The position numbers and the translations under genes are program-made. A model generated the notes under the pieces. That model searched no databases, was not told where the DNA came from, and saw only the letters and a list, made by a program, of their open reading frames with translations. 46,053 bases of DNA from assembly GCA_964556425.1 (NCBI GenBank), contig CAZKWC010000023.1:1-46053 (forward strand), given 5' to 3'. Positions within the stretch are counted from its first letter, which is position 1. Every line of letters begins with the position of its first letter. The DNA comes from JALQUL01 sp964556425 (GTDB lineage: Bacteria; Pseudomonadota; Gammaproteobacteria; Burkholderiales; Burkholderiaceae_C). Shown here piece after piece: positions 1 through 7,722 of this stretch.

Positions 1-324
1 TTAAATTCTTTTTTATCAGCTAGTTTAATTAAGAAACTTAAGTAAACTGTTTACTAACTACTTTGCAATAAAGCTTGTTGTTAGCAGCTGAGCTTTGAAT
101 TCTAGCACAGTTTTTATTGCTTATTAAATTTAATTTACTTAAACAATTTTTGTACTAAACACTCAGCTTTAAGCGTTGCTTTATTGCTTTGTGTCTCAAG
201 AGAGGGTCTAGTATATAACAATAAAGTCACTTTCTAAAACCATTTCTAACTTTTATTAGAATATTTCTAATTTTTCTTTGCTGCTTCTGCTTTTTTGCTA
301 CTTTGTTCATGGACAATCTAGTCT
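1..324. other. A+T-rich intergenic region upstream of uup
   Basis: No gene is visible here. The stretch is very A+T-rich. It contains a short perfect inverted repeat, AGTAAAC T GTTTACT, at 41-55. A possible plus-strand promoter has TTGTGT at 189-194 and TATATA at 212-217 with a 17-base spacer; it would serve uup, but the -35 match is poor and it is only a guess. The window begins inside this stretch, so the neighbour on the left is unknown. Confidence 0.4.
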
Positions 325-2238
325 ATGGCATTAATTACACTTTCAAACGCACAACTTGCCTACGGACACGTAGCGCTACTCGATCACACCGATTTTTCTC
401 TTGAAGAGGGAGAACGTGTGGGTATTATTGGTCGCAACGGGGCTGGTAAGTCCTCGATGCTTAAAATTCTAGCGGGTATTGAAACCCCTGATGACGGAAC
501 ACTTACTATACAACAAGGGGTACGTATTGCTTATGTCCCCCAAGAACCTGTATTTGCTGAAGGAGCAACTACTTTTGAAGCCGCTTGTGCTGGGGTTGCT
601 AATGTAATAGCACTTATAGATGAGTTTTCTACTGGTGAAGGTGACTTAGAAAAGATTCAATCTCAAATTGAATCACAAGATGGTTGGAATTGGCAACAAC
701 GTGTCGAAGAAACTCTAGAGCGTCTTCAATTAGGTAAAGATGAATTAGTTTCTAGTTTATCGGGTGGTACCAAAAAACGCTTGGCACTTGCACAGGCTTT
801 GGTACAACGTCCAGAAGTGTTGTTTTTAGATGAACCTACCAACCATTTAGACCTTTATTCTATTGAATGGTTAGAAAACTTATTATTAGCTTTTAAAGGC
901 AGCGTCGTCATGATTACCCATGATCGTAGCTTCTTAAATAAAGTGGCTACACGCATTGTTGATTTAGATAGGGGTAAATTATTAAGCTACCCTGGTAATT
1001 TTGAACAATATGTGATTCAAAAGGCTGAACAACTAGCCCAAGAGGCTATTATTAACGCCAAAGCAGACAAATTACTCTCACAAGAAGAAGTTTGGATTCG
1101 CAAAGGGGTTGAAGCAAGACGTACCCGAAGCGAAAGTCGTATTACTCGCTTAGAAGGTTTACGAGCCAATCGTGAAGCACGACGCGAGGTAGTAGGCCGT
1201 GTACAAATGGATGTAGCCTCTGCCCAAACCAGTGGCAAAATTGTGGCAGAACTTGAAAACGTGAATAAGAGTTTTGGTGACCAAGTCATTGTTAAAAACT
1301 TTACTGGCACGGTTTTACGTGGTGACAAAATTGGTTTGATTGGCCCTAATGGTGCTGGTAAAACCACCTTACTTAAAATGATACTAGGTGAGTTAGCCCC
1401 CGATAGCGGTACAGTTAAATTAGGTACCAAAATGGATGTGGCCTATTTTGATCAAATGCGTGCCAATATGGACCCAGACGCAACCCTAGAGGATTTTATT
1501 AGCCCAGGTAGCGAATGGATTGAAATTGGCAATCAACGCAAACATGTAAAAAGTTATTTAGCTGACTTTTTATTTGCTGCTGCCCGCGCCAGATCACCCA
1601 TTAAATCCTTATCGGGTGGAGAACGAAATCGATTGTTGTTAGCACGATTATTTGCCCGTCCTGCCAATGTGTTGGTTTTAGATGAACCAACCAACGATTT
1701 GGATATGGATACTCTAGAATTATTGGAAGATTTACTTCAACAATTTGAAGGCACTGTATTTTTAGTCAGTCATGATAGAACGTTCTTAGACAATGTAGTC
1801 ACTAGTACTTTGGTATTTGAAGGTAACGGTCAATGGCGTGAGTTTGAAGGTGGAGTACAAGATTGGTTGACCCAAAGTCAACGTAACGGTAAATTATTAG
1901 TTCCACCGGTTACTTTTGGTGTCAAGGCAAGTCCTAACGCCGACAAGCCTGCTGCGAATACTGTGCCAACTAATGACACGCCGGCTAATACCAACGCTAG
2001 TTCAACACCTGTTAAAAAGAAAAAACTCAGCTATAAAGAACAACGCGATTTAGATGAGTTGCCAGGCAAAATTGAAGCTTACGAAAAAGAACAAGCTGAA
2101 ATTCAAAAACAACTTGCTGATGGCAGTCTTTATGTATCTGATGCCGCTAAAGCACAAGCGCTAAATCAGAGGCATGCGGAAATCGATGATCTTTTATTAG
2201 TGGCACTTGAAAGATGGGAAAACTTAAGCGCTAATTAA
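325..2238 (+). CDS. uup: ABC-F family ATPase Uup
   Basis: This is a cytoplasmic duplicated ABC ATPase without membrane segments, of the ABC-F class. Members act on ribosomes or nucleic acids rather than in transport. The first cassette has Walker A GRNGAGKSS near residues 36-44, signature LSGGTKKR, and Walker B ending LDEPTNHLD near 165-176. The second has GPNGAGKTT near 340-348, LSGGERNR, and LDEPTNDLD near 449-460. A charged inter-domain linker follows the first cassette. After a Pro/Ala/Thr/Asn-rich stretch, the last 75 or so residues form a Lys/Glu-rich coiled coil typical of the Uup C-terminal domain, which binds DNA in E. coli. That tail separates Uup from EttA-like paralogues. At 637 residues the length is normal for Uup. 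No strong ribosome binding site precedes the ATG. Confidence 0.93.
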   Translation: MALITLSNAQLAYGHVALLDHTDFSLEEGERVGIIGRNGAGKSSMLKILAGIETPDDGTLTIQQGVRIAYVPQEPVFAEGATTFEAACAGVANVIALIDEFSTGEGDLEKIQSQIESQDGWNWQQRVEETLERLQLGKDELVSSLSGGTKKRLALAQALVQRPEVLFLDEPTNHLDLYSIEWLENLLLAFKGSVVMITHDRSFLNKVATRIVDLDRGKLLSYPGNFEQYVIQKAEQLAQEAIINAKADKLLSQEEVWIRKGVEARRTRSESRITRLEGLRANREARREVVGRVQMDVASAQTSGKIVAELENVNKSFGDQVIVKNFTGTVLRGDKIGLIGPNGAGKTTLLKMILGELAPDSGTVKLGTKMDVAYFDQMRANMDPDATLEDFISPGSEWIEIGNQRKHVKSYLADFLFAAARARSPIKSLSGGERNRLLLARLFARPANVLVLDEPTNDLDMDTLELLEDLLQQFEGTVFLVSHDRTFLDNVVTSTLVFEGNGQWREFEGGVQDWLTQSQRNGKLLVPPVTFGVKASPNADKPAANTVPTNDTPANTNASSTPVKKKKLSYKEQRDLDELPGKIEAYEKEQAEIQKQLADGSLYVSDAAKAQALNQRHAEIDDLLLVALERWENLSAN

Positions 2239-2303
2239 ATTTCCCTGTGCAGCGATTCAAGTCTGCAAAAGTAATAAGTCAATTAGAAAAATTAACACCA
2301 TAG

Positions 2304-2338
2304 ACGGCATGTTCACAACTATTGGATGAATATGCCGT
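2304..2338 (+). terminator. Possible terminator hairpin after uup
   Basis: ACGGCAT at 2304-2310 pairs perfectly with ATGCCGT at 2332-2338 across a 21-base loop and is followed by TCTTT. It lies 66 bases after the uup stop. The loop is long and the T-tract poor, so it may be only a weak or factor-assisted terminator. Confidence 0.35.
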
Positions 2339-2719
2339 TCTTTGGTGAATCTAATCACTACTGAACAAATAAAAACAACTATAGTGAATGCTTCCCTAAT
2401 TGACTTCATTAACCAGTCACTCATGCACCAATTATTTTCTCTAACACTTGTAGCTTGCTAGTATTCTTTACAAGCCTTTCTTTCTTTGTTGCAAAGTCCT
2501 GAAACTAGTTTATCTTTTATTGCAATTTGGTGAATAACGATACGATTCGTATGAGTCAAACTCCCCGAAATCCATAATAATATCGGTTATTAGCGCAATA
2601 CTGCTCGTTTGGGAAATGCCTTGTCAATAAAGCCCTTTCTTAAAAGAATAGAGCTTGTAGAATAAAGCTCGAAAGCCCCTATAAGTATTGGCATCTCAAC
2701 ATTTTCAAACTATTTACAG

Positions 2720-2750
2720 AGCTATATCTAAGCACATAAGAGATATAGCT
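2720..2750. promoter_or_regulatory. Perfect inverted repeat upstream of the HD-GYP regulator
   Basis: AGCTATATCT (2720-2729) and AGATATAGCT (2741-2750) are exact reverse complements separated by 11 bases. The repeat ends 20 bases before the start codon at 2771. There is no T-tract, so a terminator is unlikely. It could be an operator or an mRNA leader hairpin that influences translation. Confidence 0.5.
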
Positions 2751-2770
2751 AGTGGCTCGGACAACTTATT

Positions 2771-3823
2771 ATGACAAAAATTCTACTCGTTGATGATCAA
2801 GAAATAAATTTGCTTTATTTGCATAAAACCTTGAGTCGCCTGCCCGATGCAGAGATTACCGACTGTGCCTCTGCTGATGAGGCGCTGGCACTTTGTGAGT
2901 TTCAACAATGGGACTTAATTGTTGCCGACTACATGATGCCAGGCATGGATGGTCTAGAGTTTATTCGTCAGTTTAGAAAAATGTCTTGGGGTGAAGATAC
3001 GCCAGTGTTAATGGTAACGGCTTCTTCTAGTAGAGATGTCAAATACCAATTACTCGATTTAGGTGTAGTTGATTTTTTACAAAAACCGGTAGATTCGTCT
3101 GAATTAATTGCTCGTGCCCGAAATTTAATTTCTTTGCACAAAGCCACTTTATCACTTACCAACCACAACCAAAAACTGCGCGCTAGTGTGCGCGAAATGA
3201 CGGCTGAACTCGCTGCCCGTGAAAGAGAAAGCTTAATGGTCTTAGCCAAGGCCGCCGAGTCTCGTGATCCTGAAACAGGTTTTCATTTATTAAGAATGGC
3301 AGGTTATTCTCATCAAATTGCACTGTGCCTAGGCTTATCTGAAAATGATGCCGAACAAATCTTTTTGGCCGCTCCTATGCATGATGTAGGCAAGATAGGT
3401 GTGCCAGATAGAATTTTATTAAAAGCAGGAAAATTAGATCCCGATGAGTGGACCGAAATGAAAAAACATACCATTTATGGTTTTGATATTTTAGGCCACT
3501 CCACCACGCCAATTTTAAATTTAGGTGGAATCATTGCCCTCAATCACCATGAGTCTTGGGATGGTAGTGGCTATCCTTACGGAATTAGCGGTGAAGAGAT
3601 ACCTATTGCGGCTCGAATTGTTGCAGTAGCCGATATTTTTGATGCCCTCACTTCTGCAAGACCCTATAAAAATGCATGGAGTTTTGAAGACGCTGTAGAA
3701 GAAATTAAACGACTTTCAGGTATTAAGCTCGATCCACAATGTGTGGATGCATTTTGTGCCTCACTTAACAATATCAAACAAATCATGGCTCATTATGCAG
3801 ACCAAGTGGAAATGATCGCTTAA
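2771..3823 (+). CDS. Response regulator with HD-GYP c-di-GMP phosphodiesterase domain
   Basis: An N-terminal receiver domain (residues about 1-120) has the acidic pair DD at 8-9, the phospho-acceptor Asp53 in VADYMMPGMDG, and the conserved Lys in FLQKPVD. A short helical linker leads to an HD-GYP domain (about 150-340) with HDVGKIGVPD, the distal H-NHHESWDGSGYP motif and VADIFDALTS. HD-GYP enzymes hydrolyse cyclic di-GMP, so this is a phosphorylation-controlled phosphodiesterase acting in the cytoplasm. All expected metal-binding motif residues appear present. The next gene encodes a GGDEF protein and the following cluster makes an exopolysaccharide, a process often controlled by c-di-GMP. 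The cognate kinase is not adjacent; the hybrid kinase at 16674-19775 is a possible but unproven partner. Confidence 0.93.
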   Translation: MTKILLVDDQEINLLYLHKTLSRLPDAEITDCASADEALALCEFQQWDLIVADYMMPGMDGLEFIRQFRKMSWGEDTPVLMVTASSSRDVKYQLLDLGVVDFLQKPVDSSELIARARNLISLHKATLSLTNHNQKLRASVREMTAELAARERESLMVLAKAAESRDPETGFHLLRMAGYSHQIALCLGLSENDAEQIFLAAPMHDVGKIGVPDRILLKAGKLDPDEWTEMKKHTIYGFDILGHSTTPILNLGGIIALNHHESWDGSGYPYGISGEEIPIAARIVAVADIFDALTSARPYKNAWSFEDAVEEIKRLSGIKLDPQCVDAFCASLNNIKQIMAHYADQVEMIA

Positions 3824-3971
3824 GACGCAAGCCACAACACTCAAGCGCCAACCGGTATGCTGTACACCAGAGGAATGGTTAGGTGAGTTTTGAAACCCAT
3901 AGCTATTGCTATGGGCGAAAAAGCCTGATATAAAGAGACTTGTTAGAACCTCAAATGGGATAAAATTTTAA
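3824..3971 (+). promoter_or_regulatory. Hairpin-rich spacer between HD-GYP and GGDEF genes
   Basis: This noncoding spacer holds a perfect stem CCCATAGC / GCTATGGG with a 4-base loop (3896-3915) and a smaller hairpin ACCA / TGGT at 3866-3879. Neither is followed by a T-tract on the plus strand. It could be an RNA leader of the GGDEF gene or an mRNA-processing site. I compared it by eye with the c-di-GMP (GEMM) riboswitch pattern and did not find a convincing match. Confidence 0.35.
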
Positions 3972-4031
3972 TTGTTTATCAACCATCAAGAGGTCTATAA
4001 ACGGTCCTTCATTAACTCAACTCTGTGTACC

Positions 4032-4868
4032 ATGGCATTGCATCACAATTATTTAGATCTATTGGGTATTGGATATGTGATTGTTAATCCGGCCGGTTAC
4101 ATTCAAGAAAAAAATCAAACATTCACCGAGTATTTTCCTCTTCAAGATTCATTTACCCATCTTGAGCAGCTCAATTTGCAAACCAGTACCAATGAAACTA
4201 TTTGGCCATTAGCGCTCAATTTACTGAAGCAAAAAATAAAAATTTATACCAATAACCATCAAATTTTTGAATGCCACATTCAACCTTTGTTGGATGAAAA
4301 TAATGCCATTCACAATCTCTTACTCGCCTTTACTGATATCACTTACACAGAATTATTGCTAACTCAGCTTAAAACAGATTCTGAAATTGATCATTTAACC
4401 AATATTCACAATAGAAGAAAATTTGATAAGGAATTTACTCAGGTTTTAGAATATTGCAAGCGAACTAAAGAGTCAGGAGCCTTATTAATTTTTGACATTG
4501 ATGCATTCAAAGAAATTAATGACGAGTTAGGTCATGCCATAGGAGATAAGGTATTACAAGATATTGGAAGAGTTGCTAGCTCCATGATTCGACAATATGA
4601 ATTATTAGCTCGTATTGGTGGTGACGAATTTGCTATATTAATTGGTCACTCTGGCCAACAAGCGATAGAAAGAATTCAAAACCAATTATTAGCAGCACTT
4701 AGAAAAACAGAAATTCAAGGCTCGACTCCAAAACGATATATTGAAATTTCTATGGGTTACGCATTATTTGAAGATCACCACTGGAATCGCGAAACTATTT
4801 ATATGCAAGCAGATAAAAACCTCTATTTGCAGAAAAAAAATAAAAAACAATCTCATCTGCAGGAATAG
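4032..4868 (+). CDS. PAS-like/GGDEF diguanylate cyclase
   Basis: The N-terminal part resembles a small PAS-type sensor (LGIGYVIVNPAGYIQEKN to LLAFTDIT). It is followed by a GGDEF domain with the intact active-site motif RIGGDEFAIL, DHLTNIHNRRKFD at its start and FDIDAFKEIND at the metal site. Diguanylate cyclases make c-di-GMP from two GTP. The allosteric inhibitory site normally reads RxxD five residues before GGDEF; here it reads RQYE, so product inhibition may be weakened. The frame is also open from a TTG at 3972, which would add 20 residues. I prefer the ATG at 4032 because the PAS-like region begins just after it, but neither start has a clear ribosome binding site. There is no membrane segment, so the protein should be cytoplasmic. 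Confidence 0.9.
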   Translation: MALHHNYLDLLGIGYVIVNPAGYIQEKNQTFTEYFPLQDSFTHLEQLNLQTSTNETIWPLALNLLKQKIKIYTNNHQIFECHIQPLLDENNAIHNLLLAFTDITYTELLLTQLKTDSEIDHLTNIHNRRKFDKEFTQVLEYCKRTKESGALLIFDIDAFKEINDELGHAIGDKVLQDIGRVASSMIRQYELLARIGGDEFAILIGHSGQQAIERIQNQLLAALRKTEIQGSTPKRYIEISMGYALFEDHHWNRETIYMQADKNLYLQKKNKKQSHLQE

Positions 4869-4933
4869 ATTTTTATTGCGAAATTCAATTGAGTAGAAGT
4901 TCATTTTTAGCCCTTTAAAGAGCTTATAAAATC

Positions 4934-4987
4934 TCGATTAAAATTGAATATACCCCATATACCCACCAACAATGCAAGTCAATGTCT
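4934..4987. repeat. 54-bp direct repeat, copy left of the assembly gap
   Basis: These 54 bases are identical to 5085-5138, immediately right of the N-run. Together with the second shared block (5023-5074 resembling 5173-5224), they show that both sides of the gap cover the same locus. This is best read as an unresolved overlap of two sequence variants rather than a biological repeat. Confidence 0.85.
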
Positions 4988-5010
4988 CATTAAAAATGAC
5001 TTTAAATAAA

Positions 5011-5074
5011 CTAGGTAATTAAGGCTGGATTATTTTTAGGATTGTTATCGATCTTACCAATAAACATCATTGCT
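5011..5074 (-). pseudogene. 3' fragment of a second allele of the Wzy-like gene, cut by the gap
   Basis: Read on the minus strand, these bases encode the last 20 residues of a protein ending GKIDNNPKNNPALIT, then a TAG stop. The intact gene on the other side of the gap ends GKIDNNPKNNPALMT with TAA. Among the 20 sense codons there are three synonymous changes and one Met-to-Ile change. That is the pattern expected of a diverged coding allele or paralogue. The fragment is truncated by the N-run at 5075, so it is probably an assembly product and not a true pseudogene in the cell. Confidence 0.65.
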
Positions 5075-5084
5075 NNNNNNNNNN
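5075..5084. other. Assembly gap (10 N)
   Basis: Ten consecutive N bases occur here. The real distance is unknown and may be negative, because both flanks carry the same 54-bp sequence and the same gene end. Gene order across the gap (GGDEF gene to Wzy-like gene) should be treated as probable, not certain. Confidence 0.99.
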
Positions 5085-5138
5085 TCGATTAAAATTGAAT
5101 ATACCCCATATACCCACCAACAATGCAAGTCAATGTCT
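5085..5138. repeat. 54-bp direct repeat, copy right of the assembly gap
   Basis: Identical to 4934-4987. It lies in the 3' untranslated region of the Wzy-like gene. A small AACTTC / GAAGTT inverted repeat at 5148-5162 overlaps the end of that gene. Confidence 0.85.
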
Positions 5139-5160
5139 AAGTCAGCAAACTTCAAAGAAG

Positions 5161-6468
5161 TTAGGTCATTAATGCAGGATTATTTTTAGGATTGTTATCA
5201 ATCTTACCAATAAACATCATTGCTAAATATCGACACAAAATACCCATTGCAAAAGACAAAACAGCATGCTCTAAAATATTACTCACCCCACCATACCAAT
5301 TAATAATTACGGCCAATACAATCACATCTCTTACGTCCGCTCGCTCTAAATGTCGGCACATTTTCATAATCATGGTAATGCCTAAAATGAACAATGGAAT
5401 ACTAAAATAGCCGAGTAAAACAAAACAATAAACAAAAACATTGTCTCCCGCATTAGCTAAAGCTGGCTCGTAAATACTCACAGGCACACCTATGCCTCCT
5501 AGGCCACGACCCAAAATGGGATGTCCAAATTCAGTTACCAACTCAAGTGCTCTTGGCCACATATCATTCATACGATCAATAAACGACCCATACAACGGAT
5601 TTTCAAGATCAGTTCTTGCTGCCTCTGTCCAATCCATGGTCCAGCCCATTAATGGCGGAATAAACAACCAAAAAATTCCTATCGAAAAAATAGTCTGTAA
5701 CCACCAAGTTTTTTTTCGAATCAAGGCTTCGCTTGCAAAAATAGTCATTAACAAGGCCAACAATATTCCCTTAGAAGTAGAGAGTGAGACGGCATAAGTA
5801 CAAACTCCCCATAAAAAAAAGCGTTGCCATCCCTTTGATAATTGCAAACTTAATAAAGCAGCCGCTAAGATAACTTGACCTGCCACATCAAATGATGATC
5901 GGGCAAAACCACTTAAGCGTTGACTACCACCTGTGGTTTGCCATTCACGTGCACCTTCTAGTTCAACGCCGCCAACAGAATAGGTGAGCCCTACCCAGGG
6001 CAATTCTGCAACACTATGTATGACCACCCCACCTCCGGCAATAATCATTAGGGCATAAAGTATGAACTGACGAAATTGCAAGTTAAGGGTAATGGCAGGT
6101 GCACAGGTAAGACCAAATAAAAAAGGGGTTAAAACCCATAAACCAAAAATAACTTGTGATAAACCACCAATGTTATAAAAGCCCACCATCATGGAGAAAC
6201 CAAGCAATCCAATAAAAAATAAAGCACCCACTTTAATTTGTTGAAATATGATCTCGTACATGAGTAAAAAAAATACACAGCCAAGCATCATTAAATTGGG
6301 AATGTAAGCCAACACTGCGGCACCGACCATATCTAAAACCCAGCGCACTACACCACCAGTAAGCTGCATGATTAAAAACACAAGTGCCGATAAAGCGCAG
6401 GCACGGCGCCAAAATAAAATATAAGAATCTATTGGTTTATGAATCAACCAAGGGTCATAAATTGGCAT
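5161..6468 (-). CDS. Wzy-like O-antigen/exopolysaccharide polymerase, membrane protein
   Basis: The 435-residue product is strongly hydrophobic with about ten or more predicted membrane segments. A large soluble loop lies in the second half, centred on GHPILGRGLGGIGVPVSIY and followed by NAGDNVFVY. This G-x-G-rich loop with a later DN is typical of the O-antigen ligase/polymerase (Wzy/WaaL) superfamily, which joins or transfers polyprenyl-linked repeat units in the periplasm. Since the cluster also has a flippase and a chain-length protein, a polymerase role is more likely than ligation, but sequence alone cannot decide. It is the last gene of the minus-strand operon, 16 bases after the glycosyltransferase stop. 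A second, slightly different copy of its 3' end lies across the assembly gap. Confidence 0.8.
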   Translation of the reverse strand: MPIYDPWLIHKPIDSYILFWRRACALSALVFLIMQLTGGVVRWVLDMVGAAVLAYIPNLMMLGCVFFLLMYEIIFQQIKVGALFFIGLLGFSMMVGFYNIGGLSQVIFGLWVLTPFLFGLTCAPAITLNLQFRQFILYALMIIAGGGVVIHSVAELPWVGLTYSVGGVELEGAREWQTTGGSQRLSGFARSSFDVAGQVILAAALLSLQLSKGWQRFFLWGVCTYAVSLSTSKGILLALLMTIFASEALIRKKTWWLQTIFSIGIFWLFIPPLMGWTMDWTEAARTDLENPLYGSFIDRMNDMWPRALELVTEFGHPILGRGLGGIGVPVSIYEPALANAGDNVFVYCFVLLGYFSIPLFILGITMIMKMCRHLERADVRDVIVLAVIINWYGGVSNILEHAVLSFAMGILCRYLAMMFIGKIDNNPKNNPALMT

Positions 6469-6484
6469 TTATTGTGAATCGTTT

Positions 6485-7720
6485 TTAGGAGGGCAATTGC
6501 AAAACTTGAGTCAATAATGTTTCAAATAAATGCGTTTGTTTTTCTAAACTGTATTGCTCGCGCATTGACAGTGCAGCTTGTGATTTTGCAAGCACCTCGT
6601 TTGGAGAGTCTATACAGTGCAGCATCACTTTTGCTAAATCAGTGGCATCACCGGCTTTGAATATCCAACCACTTTTGCCATTTTGTACCCGCTCTGGTAA
6701 AGCGCCTCGGTCGGACACAATAGAGGGGCGAGCAGAGCATGAGGCTTCCATGACCACATTAGAAAAGGTTTCGAAAGCCCTAGAAGGAGTGACTAAAATA
6801 TCAATTTGTTGTAGAAACTCAACTGCATTCACTGCACCCACCAACTGCACCGTATCTTCATTAAGATGAAAATCTTGAGCCATTTTTTTAAATTTTTCAA
6901 GTGGCCCAGAACCTGCTATTTGTAGGCTAAAAGAATTGGCAGGCAATAAGCTGCAGGTCTCTAACAAAGTATCTAGACCTTTACTTTCATCTAAGCGCCC
7001 CAAAAAACCAAAGCGCCGCTTTGCTTGTAAAAGTACAGGTGAAGTAGGGATTGGCCACTCATTGGCTATTGCGTTAGGAATTACCTGCTGAAGCCTTATG
7101 CTGTTAAACCACTGGTAACTTGCATGCCTTTTTAAAATGACTTCAGATGGTCCAACAATCGCATCAGGCTGGACAGCTACCGTTTTTCTTAAAACTTGAT
7201 AGGCCGAACATTGCGAACAAATTTTTTCACAGTTTTTCGCGTTTTTGGTCATGGCCGTGCCAGGGCAAATTAAAGCATGGTCATGGGTCATATGTACCAA
7301 TTTAATTCCAAGGCTTTTAACAACACGCCAAACCGACACTGAAAACCCTTGTAAGGCATGAGTTAACACCAGCTCGGGTTGTATTTGCTTTAAGGTCTTT
7401 TTTACTTGGCTGCCCATAAAGGGGTTGTAAACATCAATTAAATGCCACAATGCCTTTTGATAGCTAGAGGGTGGCGTTAAATTTTGAGTTGGTTTTAATT
7501 TTAAATTGTAGGGGTCGTAAATTTGAACTAATGGGATTTGCCAAACCTCAATACCCTGTTCATCTTGGGTATGACTAATGGATGTTCCTTGTGCGCCTAA
7601 ACTAATGATAGATATTTGATGTCCATTTTTGACTAATTGCTGCGCTAATAAAGCGGCGGTTTTTTCTGCTCCACCAATCGCATTTTTGCCATAAACAGTC
7701 GTCAGCATGGTAATTTTCAT
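6485..7720 (-). CDS. GT4-family glycosyltransferase
   Basis: This is a GT-B-fold glycosyltransferase of family 4. The N-terminal domain has the glycine-rich start YGKNAIGGAEKTAALLAQQL. The C-terminal domain has GFLGRLDESKGLDTLL, the PNAIANEW loop and the late acidic/serine-rich region TPSRAFETFSNVVMEAS, where the usual E-x7-E motif appears as E-x7-E (ETFSNVVME). Such enzymes transfer a sugar from a nucleotide donor onto the growing polyprenyl-linked oligosaccharide at the cytoplasmic face of the membrane. A cysteine cluster CEKICSQC near the middle is typical of a subset of these enzymes. The gene starts 2 bases after the flippase stop, so translation is probably coupled. Sugar specificity cannot be read from the sequence. 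Confidence 0.88.
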   Translation of the reverse strand: MKITMLTTVYGKNAIGGAEKTAALLAQQLVKNGHQISIISLGAQGTSISHTQDEQGIEVWQIPLVQIYDPYNLKLKPTQNLTPPSSYQKALWHLIDVYNPFMGSQVKKTLKQIQPELVLTHALQGFSVSVWRVVKSLGIKLVHMTHDHALICPGTAMTKNAKNCEKICSQCSAYQVLRKTVAVQPDAIVGPSEVILKRHASYQWFNSIRLQQVIPNAIANEWPIPTSPVLLQAKRRFGFLGRLDESKGLDTLLETCSLLPANSFSLQIAGSGPLEKFKKMAQDFHLNEDTVQLVGAVNAVEFLQQIDILVTPSRAFETFSNVVMEASCSARPSIVSDRGALPERVQNGKSGWIFKAGDATDLAKVMLHCIDSPNEVLAKSQAALSMREQYSLEKQTHLFETLLTQVLQLPS

Positions 7721-7722
7721 AG

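Larger units (their letters stand above)
2239..2770. other. 532-bp intergenic region between uup and the HD-GYP gene
   Basis: No convincing coding sequence lies here. Going downstream there is the weak uup hairpin (2304-2338), a 13-bp palindrome ATACGA T TCGTAT at 2540-2552, and a 10-bp perfect inverted repeat at 2720-2750 just before the response-regulator start. The promoter of that gene should be in this stretch, but I cannot place it with confidence. Confidence 0.5.

Noticed and set aside
1017..1430. 137-codon open frame on the minus strand inside uup
   Set aside because: It lies wholly within a well-supported ABC-F gene on the other strand, and its translation matches no family I recognise.
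3824..3890. c-di-GMP (GEMM) riboswitch in front of the GGDEF gene
   Set aside because: The bases GACGCAAGCC recall part of the motif, but the remaining conserved elements and stems do not line up.
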